16,625 nt of DNA from PZPK01 sp963974595 (GTDB taxonomy: Bacteria > Pseudomonadota > Gammaproteobacteria > Pseudomonadales > Oleiphilaceae): NCBI GenBank assembly GCA_963974595.1, contig CAXBDA010000065.1, positions 1 to 16,625 on the forward strand, in the 5' to 3' direction. The notes under the pieces are model-generated. The model did not search any database. It had not been told where the DNA came from and saw only the letters and a program-made list of their open reading frames with translations. Positions 7,490-13,816 of this stretch are shown one piece after another. The stretch's first letter is position 1. Each line of letters opens with the position of its first letter. The translations under genes and the position numbers were made by a program.

Positions 7490-8518
7490 ATGCTTTTACC
7501 CAAAGACACGCTCGTTCTCGTAACCGGTGCGACAGGCTTCATTGCAAACCATATTGTGCTGCAGCTTTTGGAGGCAGGATACAGGGTTCGGGGTACAGCC
7601 AGGTCTGCATCAAGTGAAACTGAGCTAAGAAATGTATTGAGTAAGCACACCGAAAAGATCAATAATTTTAAGCTATATGAGGCAAACCTTGAACAGGATG
7701 AAGGCTGGGAAGTAGCCATTGAGCATTGCCACTATGTTATTCATGTTGCTTCACCGTTCCCCCTTAAACCGCCAAAACATGAGGATGAGCTTATTGTACC
7801 CGCACGTGATGGGGCGCTAAGAGTATTGAGGGTAGCAGCACAACAAGGCGTTAAACGCGTGATCATGACATCATCTACTGCTGCCATTATCTACGGAAAT
7901 GAACGTCAGCAAACATTTAACGAAGAAAACTGGGCCAACACAAACTCCCCGAAAATGGGAGCCTACCAGAAAAGTAAAGCCTTGGCAGAAAGAGCTGCTT
8001 GGGCGTTCATGGAGAGTGATGAAGCGCAGACTTTGGAATTGTCCGTGATTAATCCAGGCTTGGTTTTGGGGCCTATTCTAGGCAAAGACTGGGGAACCTC
8101 GGGTGAACTCATTCGAAAATTCATGAATAAGGAAATTCCTGCAATACCCAATATGGGCTGGGCTTGTGTCGATGTTAGGGATGTCGCCTCGGCGCACATC
8201 AGTGCGATGACCGAGGAAAGAGCCGCTGGTGAGCGTTTTATCTGCGCCAATGAACATGCGAGCATGCGAGATATTGCAACGATATTAAAGGAAGAGTTTG
8301 GGCATTCATATAAAATCCCCACGCATAGCGTACCTGATTTTATCGTGCGTTTTTTTGCTCTGTTTAATAAAGAAGCGAGAATCACACTAAACGATCTGGG
8401 CGTTCGCCAAGATGTCGACAACGCTAAAATTAAACAAATTTTGCACTGGCAGCCGAAAAGCCTGAAAGAGATGGTTATCGCAATGGGCAACAGCTTGATT
8501 GAGCAAAAAATTGTTTAA
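7490..8518 (+). CDS. NAD(P)-dependent extended-SDR reductase (DFR/GRE2-like)
   Basis: Extended short-chain dehydrogenase of the NAD-dependent epimerase/dehydratase superfamily, closest by eye to dihydroflavonol-reductase-like and GRE2-like aldehyde/ketone reductases. Counting from the Met at 7490 (342 residues), the Rossmann motif TGATGFIA is at 12-19; the third Gly is Ala, as in GRE2-like enzymes. The downstream Arg-rich strand (YRVRGTARS) suggests NADPH preference. TSST (127-130) and the YQKSK catalytic pair Tyr159/Lys163 are present. VINPGLVLGP and WACVDVRDVASAHI are typical of the family. The longer reading from 7412 would begin at the end of the tRNA terminator and has no ribosome site, whereas AAAAAGGA lies 8 bases before the ATG at 7490. 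The substrate is unknown. Confidence 0.88.
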   Translation: MLLPKDTLVLVTGATGFIANHIVLQLLEAGYRVRGTARSASSETELRNVLSKHTEKINNFKLYEANLEQDEGWEVAIEHCHYVIHVASPFPLKPPKHEDELIVPARDGALRVLRVAAQQGVKRVIMTSSTAAIIYGNERQQTFNEENWANTNSPKMGAYQKSKALAERAAWAFMESDEAQTLELSVINPGLVLGPILGKDWGTSGELIRKFMNKEIPAIPNMGWACVDVRDVASAHISAMTEERAAGERFICANEHASMRDIATILKEEFGHSYKIPTHSVPDFIVRFFALFNKEARITLNDLGVRQDVDNAKIKQILHWQPKSLKEMVIAMGNSLIEQKIV

Positions 8519-8553
8519 CTATCATCCCTCTCACCCATCGCCCATTATGTTAT

Positions 8554-8577
8554 CTGCATCAGAAAAATCTGATGCAG
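8554..8577 (+). terminator. Perfect 10-bp hairpin after the SDR gene
   Basis: CTGCATCAGA (8554-8563) pairs perfectly with TCTGATGCAG (8568-8577) around AAAA, 36 bases after the SDR stop. The following bases (CATCTTGATTC) contain no U-run, so it may be an mRNA 3'-end stabiliser or a weak terminator. Confidence 0.45.
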
Positions 8578-8641
8578 CATCTTGATTCAAGGCCACACCT
8601 TAATATAACGAAATAAAAACAATTTAAAACCGCTGCTTAGC

Positions 8642-8657
8642 TTTGATTCAGATCACA
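8642..8657 (+). promoter_or_regulatory. CRP/Vfr-like binding site
   Basis: TTTGA-TTCAGA-TCACA matches the CRP consensus TGTGA-N6-TCACA at nine of ten conserved positions. It lies 109-124 bases upstream of the AraC-family start, a plausible activating distance if transcription starts near 8700-8750. The assignment rests only on the motif. Confidence 0.45.
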
Positions 8658-8685
8658 AAAATCAAATAAAACAACAGGTATCATC

Positions 8686-8705
8686 AGTTTGTTCATGTAC
8701 AAACT
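8686..8705. promoter_or_regulatory. 20-bp near-perfect palindrome, probable operator
   Basis: AGTTTGTTCATGTACAAACT is self-complementary at 18 of 20 positions; only the two symmetric bases flanking the central CATG fail to pair. It lies 60 bases before the AraC-family start. Its size and symmetry suit a dimeric repressor such as a TetR- or GntR-type protein. AraC-family proteins usually bind direct repeats, so the binder may be another protein encoded elsewhere. Confidence 0.5.
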
Positions 8706-8765
8706 TTAACCAATTTTATTATCATCACCTTTTAAACTAGCTGACACCCACAATGGCATACAACG

Positions 8766-9554
8766 ATGAGCACTAAACAAAAAGCCATCATCTACCAATC
8801 TCCGGCTCACTCATTGTACTTGGGTAGGCTGGAGCGCCATTTCAAAAAATCGAATATTACACCGGCACTGCTTATTTCCCTAGAAGGTGAACTAGAACTG
8901 TTAGATGCCGAGGGTAAACCTATTGCGAGAAGCAAAAGTTTTTTGCTTCCTTCTGGTAGTGAGGTTTCAATTGATACCCACAAAGCAAAAGTCGCTATGT
9001 GTTTTCTTGATGACTTAGGCCGAAATTTCGATTCGCTCAGCACTCACATGAAAAGCGCTATTCATCAAGATAAACAAAACATCTATTTTGATTGTAAAAT
9101 TAATAAGCAGTTAATCGAGCATGCGAGCTATATAGAGAAATTTAGACCGTGTAAGGAAGAGGTTTCAGCGGTTTTAAATACCTGGCTTAATAATGACTCT
9201 GTCAATCATAATTATATTTATGATGAGCGCGTTGCGCTTGCCGTATCATTAATTAAAGATCATTCTGAACTCAATATGTCGGTGGCTGAAATTGCAGCTA
9301 AAGTGAGCCTGTCAATACCCAGACTCATACAGTTATTCAAACAAGTCACTGGCACCCCAATTCGGCGTTTCAGGTTATGGCAACGTATTTTTGTAACGGC
9401 TGAAAAGCTAAGCACAGGGCTAAGTTTGACTGATGCTGCAATGGAGGCAGGTTTTTCCGATTATGCTCACTTTTCACGCACTTATCGCGAGTTAAGTGGC
9501 GGTAACCCTTCCGACGCACGTAATAATACAGAAATACGCGTACTCGCTAGTTAA
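8766..9554 (+). CDS. AraC-family transcriptional regulator
   Basis: A 262-residue DNA-binding regulator. The N-terminal portion (about 10-85, LISLEGELELLDAEGKPIARSKSFLLPSG) looks like a small cupin-type sensing domain. The C-terminal third is a classic AraC double helix-turn-helix: first HTH at about 172-210 (MSVAEIAAKVSLSIPRLIQLFKQ) and second at 220-252 (LTDAAMEAGFSDYAHFSRTYRELSG followed by NPSDAR). No clear Shine-Dalgarno precedes the ATG, and an out-of-frame ATG sits at 8753. The 247-base upstream gap contains a hairpin, a CRP-like site and a 20-bp palindrome, so the gene is likely controlled by carbon status and another factor. The adjacent SDR gene is a candidate target, but nothing seen proves it. 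Confidence 0.9.
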   Translation: MSTKQKAIIYQSPAHSLYLGRLERHFKKSNITPALLISLEGELELLDAEGKPIARSKSFLLPSGSEVSIDTHKAKVAMCFLDDLGRNFDSLSTHMKSAIHQDKQNIYFDCKINKQLIEHASYIEKFRPCKEEVSAVLNTWLNNDSVNHNYIYDERVALAVSLIKDHSELNMSVAEIAAKVSLSIPRLIQLFKQVTGTPIRRFRLWQRIFVTAEKLSTGLSLTDAAMEAGFSDYAHFSRTYRELSGGNPSDARNNTEIRVLAS

Positions 9555-9709
9555 GCTATTTTTGAGTACTTATATCACGACGCAACAAAACCATCCCCGT
9601 TATTTCACTCCTTAACTATAATTCTACCTAAAGACGGGCCTCTACCTGCTTCAATTCAGAACTCTTACTGTTACAATTCAGCCTCACTTTCCAAGATATT
9701 AAGATTTTA

Positions 9710-11395
9710 ATGAAAGATAAAGACAAGACAAAAGAACAGTTGATTTGGGATATAAAGAAGCTTAAACAACAAACCGATAAAGAACTTCGCGCAAAAGAAC
9801 AGGAACTACAACAGCTCGCCCAAGTACTTGAGACGGTCACCTCAACCATCGATTTAGATGTGGTCGTTGAAAAGGTCTTAACCGCATTGAATGCTATCTT
9901 CAGCTTTAACCAAATATCGATTTATCTATTTAATTCTGATACCAATACCCTCGACATAAATCACTGGTTTGGTGATCAGGCAAATGATGAGGTTATGCAA
10001 CGCTTTGTCGACTTCCCATTATCCATTGAATGGGATGAGGTATATTTCATCAAAGCATTTTTAGATAATGAAACGCTTTATGTTTCTCCCATAACTGAAA
10101 AATTACTACGCCATTATTCTGATCGTGATCGACAAATGTTTGAATGGAACCCCCACAAATCCATTCTTATTATGCCTTTACAAATACAAGAAAAAGTCAT
10201 TGGCATTATTAATTTCGCCAATACTCATGAAGCATTCACCTTAGACCAAAACGCCATCGAACAAATAGAACGTTATGTTTCTCAAATAGCCACAACCATC
10301 AACAATGCCTATTTAGTTAAAAAAACCAGCTATGCTCTTCAGAAAGCGCAAGACAAAGAAAAAGAGATCAACCATCTTAATAAAGTTATTCAGGCGACAA
10401 ACGCATCGCTCGATTTCGATTCTGTTTTCGAATCGATATTAATAGGTTTAAAGGATGTCTTTGATTTTGAAGCCATAGGCATTCAACTGGTTGATGAAGA
10501 GAATAAGTTACTCAATATTTTCAAAGTATATGGCGACATGATCGAAACAAAACATATCGATGAATGGAGAAAAATTCAAATTTCTGCAAACGATGTTGCC
10601 AGTGTTTCATCCTATGTTTTTGCTAAAGGTGAAATGGCTTTATTTCCAAATATCACTACCGACATGCCGTTTGCAGACATAGACAAGCAGATATACGATG
10701 TTATGTCGTTCACAGGCTACTTTGCTTTTCCACTAACGGTTAGGTCCCACAAAATAGGCGTTATTAGCTTTTTTAGATCCTATTTACCATTTGAATTAGA
10801 TGAGCAGAAAATAAGCAAAATATCGCGCTATGTCGACACCCTGTCAAATGCAATCAAAAACTCAAAAACCTATAATGAACTACAAAATTCTTATTACCGA
10901 ATAGATTCTCTGCTTAAAGCGAGCCTTGAGCTTTACGATTTAAAAAGCACGACAGAAATAGCGGAATTTACAGCATCACAATTAATCCGGGCTTTTCCTG
11001 GAATCAGCCTGAGCATAATTTTTCAGACCAGTTTAGATTCCAAAAAATTCTTGATCCACCATAATATTCCTAATAAAGAACAAACATTATTTAGCTCGAG
11101 CTTTGATGTTCTAATCAATAACAAATCAAAACAAGTTGAAAATACGCTGATCGATGACCTCAACCAGCTCACCAACAAACAGATAAAACCCAAAAACAGA
11201 AAAGATGGCTGGAAGTTGTTCTCACTTCACTCTACGGAGCGTTTGATTTCTGGCAAATTAATTTTGAGAGGTGTTAATTTAAAAATTCAAAACGAGAACA
11301 CGCTTAAGCTGTTTATGCATCAGATAACATCTGCATTAGAAAACCGAATACTGGTAGAACAATTAACCAGACTAGATATAAACCTGAATCCGTAA
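9710..11395 (+). CDS. Triple-GAF sensory protein without an output domain
   Basis: A 561-residue cytoplasmic protein. It starts with a charged coiled coil (1-42, KDKTKEQLIWDIKKLKQQ). Two clear GAF domains follow, at about 49-200 (TIDLDVVVEKVLTALNAIF, then ILIMPLQIQEKVIGIINFAN) and 236-385 (LDFDSVFESILIGLKDVFDF, then FAFPLTVRSHKIGVISFF). They are joined by a signalling helix (205-230). A third, more degenerate GAF-like region covers about 410-547. The chain ends at LENRILVEQLTRLDINLNP, the point where proteins of this type usually pass into a GGDEF or class III cyclase domain. Either it works as a stand-alone sensor/partner or it is a truncated cyclase; a GGDEF-tail-like stretch 65 bases further on favours truncation. 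Ligands are not predictable. The start is the first ATG of the frame and has only a weak ribosome site. Confidence 0.8.
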   Translation: MKDKDKTKEQLIWDIKKLKQQTDKELRAKEQELQQLAQVLETVTSTIDLDVVVEKVLTALNAIFSFNQISIYLFNSDTNTLDINHWFGDQANDEVMQRFVDFPLSIEWDEVYFIKAFLDNETLYVSPITEKLLRHYSDRDRQMFEWNPHKSILIMPLQIQEKVIGIINFANTHEAFTLDQNAIEQIERYVSQIATTINNAYLVKKTSYALQKAQDKEKEINHLNKVIQATNASLDFDSVFESILIGLKDVFDFEAIGIQLVDEENKLLNIFKVYGDMIETKHIDEWRKIQISANDVASVSSYVFAKGEMALFPNITTDMPFADIDKQIYDVMSFTGYFAFPLTVRSHKIGVISFFRSYLPFELDEQKISKISRYVDTLSNAIKNSKTYNELQNSYYRIDSLLKASLELYDLKSTTEIAEFTASQLIRAFPGISLSIIFQTSLDSKKFLIHHNIPNKEQTLFSSSFDVLINNKSKQVENTLIDDLNQLTNKQIKPKNRKDGWKLFSLHSTERLISGKLILRGVNLKIQNENTLKLFMHQITSALENRILVEQLTRLDINLNP

Positions 11396-11413
11396 CTTGA
11401 ACGCAGATTCAGG
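11383..11413. repeat. Inverted repeat spanning the GAF-gene stop codon
   Basis: CCTGAATC (11383-11390) and GATTCAGG (11406-11413) are exact inverted copies separated by 15 bases that include the stop codon. It could be a hairpin at the transcript end; no U-run follows. Confidence 0.5.
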
Positions 11414-11418
11414 AGTAA

Positions 11419-11454
11419 AGTAAGGAATAAAGTAAGGAATAAAGTAAGGACAAA
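11419..11454 (+). repeat. 12-bp tandem repeat, three copies
   Basis: The unit AGTAAGGAATAA occurs exactly at 11419-11430 and 11431-11442, and as AGTAAGGACAAA at 11443-11454. A partial copy (AGGAGTAA) precedes it. The unit length is a multiple of three, and the frame of the GAF gene stays open past its stop through the repeats (about 23 codons, Lys/Arg-rich) until a TAG at 11465. Consistent with replication slippage at a deletion scar. Confidence 0.85.
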
Positions 11455-11460
11455 AAAAAC

Positions 11461-11559
11461 GACATAGCTAAAAATTTATCTAACTATGCCGCAAATACTC
11501 TTCTGAACAAGGCCGAAACGGCACTCTACAAGTCTTCTTCGAATATAAAAGTAAACTAA
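11461..11559 (+). pseudogene. Possible remnant of a GGDEF-domain C-terminus
   Basis: Read from 11461, this stretch gives DIAKNLSNYAANTLLNKA then ETALYKSSSNIKVN and a stop. The core LLNKAETALYKSSSNIKVN resembles the end of GGDEF domains, where a helix of the form LLxxADxALYxAKxxGRNxV is usual. It has no start codon or ribosome site, lies in a different frame from the GAF gene, and has repeated in-frame stops just upstream inside the 12-bp repeats. The same frame reopens after the TAA for 30 codons (to 11649) with protein-like composition. A cyclase tail left behind by an internal deletion is the favoured reading, but the match is short and chance is not excluded. Confidence 0.35.
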
Positions 11560-11650
11560 GGAGATAACTTAACTTTTATACTCGAATTAGAATCGCTAAT
11601 TAAAACAAAAGATATGTTTAAAATCATGAACGAAATGATGACGAATATAT

Positions 11651-11683
11651 AAGAGTGATACCTCTCACACTATAGTCACTCTT
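11651..11683. terminator. Hairpin between convergent GAF and CBS genes
   Basis: AAGAGTGA (11651-11658) pairs exactly with TCACTCTT (11676-11683) around a 17-base loop. It lies 34 bases beyond the stop of the minus-strand CBS gene. The tails (ATTTCAC on plus, ATATATTC on minus) are only moderately U-rich, so a shared terminator is tentative. Confidence 0.35.
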
Positions 11684-11717
11684 ATTTCACACAGCCTGTT
11701 GCCCAGGGAGACAGCAC

Positions 11718-12278
11718 TTAATGGTGCAAGATATTAAAAATAGAGATAAAACTTGAGTTCATTGCTATATCCAAAGGTAATTTTAATTTTCTGGATATAT
11801 CACTTGCAGAAATTATTCCTCTGATTTTATCTTCTTGAAAGTCGACAACTAAACAATGTTGCTGACCTGCGGATTTAAGTGCTTGAATTACATCCATAAT
11901 TGACGCTTTCTGAATCGCAACATAATTGAAAGCCTGTAAATCTTTTTTTGGACGCATAAAGTCGGCCACCAGCATTTCTTCACGACGATCGCCCTTAGAT
12001 ACATGCTTAACTATTTCCTGTGTGCTCAGATCATCTAAACTCAACAAACCCAAAAAATGATTATTTTCATCTACAACTATTTTGAGTCGTACATGAGCAT
12101 GAAACATAAACTTTTGAGCATCAATTGCCAAGGTATTCGCCTCAATCACCAGTGGCTGAGTGACACGAAAGTCTGTAAACACCTCTAGAGCGGGGGAATC
12201 TACACCGATCAATTCTGGATTTGTTGGCCAAGAAAGAGAATCAAAATTATCTACTGAATAAAAATCTAATTTTTTCAT
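11718..12278 (-). CDS. Two-CBS-domain protein
   Basis: A stand-alone CBS-pair protein of 186 residues. CBS1 covers roughly 35-93 (RVTQPLVIEANTLAIDAQKFMFHAHVRLKIVVDENNHFLGLLSLDDL) and CBS2 roughly 106-178 (MRPKKDLQAFNYVAIQKASIMDVIQALKSAGQQHCLVVDFQEDKIRGIISASDISRKL). Each ends in the usual strand-loop G(I/L)(I/L)S-x-x-D motif. Such pairs bind adenosine nucleotides or related ligands and act as regulatory modules, but no partner domain is fused here. The frame also offers a GTG three codons upstream, but that GTG lies inside the ribosome site (GAGGTG) serving the ATG at 12278, which I take as the start. The target is unknown. Confidence 0.88.
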   Translation of the reverse strand: MKKLDFYSVDNFDSLSWPTNPELIGVDSPALEVFTDFRVTQPLVIEANTLAIDAQKFMFHAHVRLKIVVDENNHFLGLLSLDDLSTQEIVKHVSKGDRREEMLVADFMRPKKDLQAFNYVAIQKASIMDVIQALKSAGQQHCLVVDFQEDKIRGIISASDISRKLKLPLDIAMNSSFISIFNILHH

Positions 12279-12403
12279 TTTAAACACCTCTTAATACTAG
12301 TTCTAGAGGCGCACAGCCTAATAACCACAAGTCAAAATAATGATTGCCACTTAGCTGTACACATCCTATTTATTTCCAAATAAAGTCAAATAAAGCTAAA
12401 CAT

Positions 12404-12691
12404 TTAACTGGAATAAGGAGGAGCTCTAATATGAAAGGCTTGAACTGTGAAAAAATTAAATGAGAAGTGGTAGAGGCAGTTTAAGTTTGCCTGTTGAAAA
12501 ATGAAATCTATAAAAGATGACGAAAGAGGTGCTGCATCTAGTTCATCAGGATCACTATCGAAAGAGTCCATCGAGCTCATATCAAGGTAGGCAACTATTG
12601 AATCGTTCGTATCTTTAGATAAATCAACACTTGCCCCACCTAACGCTAGGAAAGCAAATATGCAGGTAAAATATATAAAAAGATTCGCCAT
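12404..12691 (-). CDS. Small putative secreted protein, unknown function
   Basis: A 95-residue frame whose N-terminus looks like a signal peptide. The hydrophobic run LFIYFTCIFAFLALGGA (residues 4-20) is followed by a small-residue stretch suitable for signal peptidase I cleavage. Then comes an acidic, Ser/Asp-rich segment (SKDTNDSIVAYLDMSSMDSFDSDPDELDAAP), an aromatic-rich stretch and a short tail (RAPPYSS). There are two Cys, one of them inside the signal. No family is recognised. The ribosome site (GAGCGG) is weak. It lies 125 bases upstream of the CBS gene on the same strand and is divergent from yaeQ. The signal-like start is the main argument for a real gene. Confidence 0.45.
   Translation of the reverse strand: MANLFIYFTCIFAFLALGGASVDLSKDTNDSIVAYLDMSSMDSFDSDPDELDAAPLSSSFIDFIFQQANLNCLYHFSFNFFTVQAFHIRAPPYSS
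12431..12463 (+). CDS. Possible 10-codon micro-ORF with strong Shine-Dalgarno
   Basis: AAGGAGG stands 9 bases upstream of an ATG that opens the frame MKGLNCEKIK followed by TGA. This is the best ribosome site in the window, yet it precedes only ten codons and lies antisense to the end of the 95-residue frame. It could be a leader peptide or a chance match; no attenuator-like hairpin follows it. Confidence 0.2.
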   Translation: MKGLNCEKIK

Positions 12692-12817
12692 TAGAGGCCG
12701 CTCAACAAGATAGAAAACTATTAACCAACAATATAGCCTCTTATAGTAATATCAAGCTAGGTTATGTAAATATTTATAAACACAGCGTCCAAAATAAATT
12801 TTGAATCAAGGTAAAAT

Positions 12818-13354
12818 ATGGCTCTTTCATCCACTATATTTAAAGTGCAGCTAGATCTTAGTGACTTAAACAAGAATCACTACAACAGTTATAAACTCAC
12901 CTTGGCACGACACCCTTCCGAAAATGACCAGCGTATGATGCTGCGTTTATTAGCCTTTGCCTTATTTGCTGATGAACAGCTATCGTTTACAAAAGGCATT
13001 TCTACCGTTGAAGAACCCGACCTGTGGATTAAAAACTACAGCGGTGAAATTGAGCTCTGGATAGACCTGGGCCTACCAGATGAAAAGCGCATTCGTCAGG
13101 CTCATTCTTCTGCTAAAAAAGTGGTAATTTTTGCATATGGTGATAGAAGCTTAGCCACTTGGCGCCAGCAGCTAGATGCCAGCATCAAACGCTTCCCTTC
13201 TTTGAAGATATTTCATATTGCTGATGATGATCTAAAACAGCTTGCTAGTTTAGCGGATAAAAACATGCAGCTTCATTGCTCTATTCAAGATGATGAAGTT
13301 TTCATTGGTAATGATTCGCAAAACTTTCAGATTAAAATAAATACTCTTGAGTAG
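12818..13354 (+). CDS. yaeQ: YaeQ family protein
   Basis: A 178-residue protein matching YaeQ along its length. The signature blocks are TIFKVQLDLSDLNKNHYNSY (6-25), RHPSENDQRMMLRLLAFALFA (31-51), LSFTKGISTVEEPDLW (55-70), GEIELWIDLGLPDEKRIRQA (76-95) and KVVIFAYGD (101-109). YaeQ folds like PD-(D/E)xK nucleases, and the acidic residues of EEPDLW and of the WIDLG strand fit the expected active-site region, though no biochemical role is settled. It was first described as able to suppress loss of RfaH in enterobacteria. AAGG lies about 8 bases before the ATG. It appears monocistronic, with a terminator 46 bases after the stop. Confidence 0.93.
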   Translation: MALSSTIFKVQLDLSDLNKNHYNSYKLTLARHPSENDQRMMLRLLAFALFADEQLSFTKGISTVEEPDLWIKNYSGEIELWIDLGLPDEKRIRQAHSSAKKVVIFAYGDRSLATWRQQLDASIKRFPSLKIFHIADDDLKQLASLADKNMQLHCSIQDDEVFIGNDSQNFQIKINTLE

Positions 13355-13399
13355 GTAAGAGGGTTTGGGGGACTAATCTAATGTCACTCGACTCCGTAG

Positions 13400-13426
13400 G
13401 GGCAGACCTGCGTGTCTGCCCTTTTT
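13400..13426 (+). terminator. Rho-independent terminator after yaeQ
   Basis: GGGCAGAC (13400-13407) pairs perfectly with GTCTGCCC (13414-13421) around the loop CTGCGT and is followed by five T. It also forms the left hairpin of the inverted-repeat element at 13394-13523. Confidence 0.85.
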
Positions 13427-13442
13427 ATTCGAAGGGCGCATA

Positions 13443-13508
13443 GGTTTATTCGGGCGGACACACCGGTTTATTCGGGCGGACACACCGGTTTATTCGGGCG
13501 GACACACC
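13443..13508 (+). repeat. 22-bp tandem repeat, three exact copies
   Basis: Copies lie at 13443-13464, 13465-13486 and 13487-13508. The unit begins GGTTTATTC and ends GGGCGGACACACC. A degenerate partial copy (TTTATTCGAAGGGCG) lies just upstream at 13425-13437. Each unit carries the left arm (GGGCGGAC) of the element's right-hand hairpin, so the array looks like slippage-driven amplification of one hairpin arm. Identity among copies suggests recent expansion. Confidence 0.95.
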
Positions 13509-13523
13509 GGTCCGCCCCTACGG

Positions 13524-13732
13524 GGGGGGTCTCATAATTTAATCTACAAACACTACGATAAGAGCATAATTAGACTTACACTCGTCCATATTTTAATCAA
13601 AAGCCTCCCACATACAATAACCATCCCTACTTCTTTTTTATCAAGAACAAACACAAAACCACACCTAAACCTCATATATACGGCTTAATTTGTGTATTAA
13701 GGTTAAATTTTACTCTTTTTTAAACCAGTCTA
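13524..13732. other. AT-rich upstream region of the desaturase operon
   Basis: No coding potential is seen in these bases between the repeat element and the predicted promoter. The sequence is AT-rich with several A/T tracts (for example TACTTCTTTTTTATC near 13627 and TTTTACTCTTTTTTAAA near 13708), which may bend DNA upstream of the promoter. Nothing else is recognised. Confidence 0.5.
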
Positions 13733-13761
13733 TTGCAAATCAGTATAGTTTTTGGCCTAAT
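13733..13761 (+). promoter_or_regulatory. Predicted promoter of the reductase-desaturase operon
   Basis: A -35 TTGCAA (13733-13738) and -10 CCTAAT (13756-13761) with a 17-base spacer. Each box matches four of six consensus bases. The predicted start site near 13768 falls at the edge of the palindromic operator. An alternative -10, TATAGT (13744-13749), has no good -35. Confidence 0.4.
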
Positions 13762-13768
13762 CACTTTA

Positions 13769-13786
13769 AGCGAACACTTGTACTCT
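13769..13786. promoter_or_regulatory. FabR/DesT-like operator
   Basis: AGCGAACACTTGTACTCT is an imperfect palindrome whose half-sites agree at six of eight positions. Its reverse complement, AGAGTACAAGTGTTCGCT, matches the palindrome I recall for E. coli FabR (AGCGTACACGTGTTCGCT) at 16 of 18 positions. FabR and the related TetR-type DesT repress unsaturated fatty acid genes. The position, 30 bases before the reductase ATG and at the predicted transcription start, fits repression. No such regulator gene is in the window. Confidence 0.6.
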
Positions 13787-13816
13787 ATTATTATTTAAAC
13801 GGCTTACGGAGGCATT

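Larger units (their letters stand above)
11396..11717. other. Gene-poor gap between the GAF and CBS genes
   Basis: These 322 bases separate two convergent genes. They hold the 12-bp repeats, the GGDEF-like remnant and a hairpin at 11651-11683. A short open stretch near 11614 (MFKIMNEMMTNI) lacks ribosome-site support. Nothing else is recognised. Confidence 0.6.
13394..13523. mobile_element. REP/MITE-like element with inverted ends
   Basis: A 130-base GC-rich block in an AT-rich intergenic region. Its ends, CCGTAGGGGCAGAC (13394-13407) and GTCCGCCCCTACGG (13510-13523), are inverted copies with one mismatch in 14. Each end also forms its own 8-bp hairpin with a 6-base loop: 13400-13421 on the left, 13496-13517 on the right. 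Between them are three exact 22-bp tandem copies. The GTAGGGGC...GCCCCTAC type of end with paired hairpins is familiar from repeated palindromic intergenic elements in many proteobacteria. No transposase is encoded; it would have to be mobilised in trans. Confidence 0.65.

Noticed and set aside
7963..8490. Long minus-strand frame of 175 codons opposite the SDR gene
   Set aside because: It lies wholly antisense to a well-supported enzyme and has no recognisable domain.
11560..11649. Short frame after the GGDEF-like remnant (LTFILELESLIKTKDMFKIM and on)
   Set aside because: Protein-like composition, but no start codon until MFKIMNEMMTNI, no ribosome site for it, and no recognisable similarity.
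12279..12287. GTG start three codons upstream for the CBS protein
   Set aside because: The GTG is part of the GAGGTG ribosome site that serves the ATG at 12278.
13443..13508. CRISPR array
   Set aside because: The 22-bp repeats abut directly with no spacers, and no cas genes are present.
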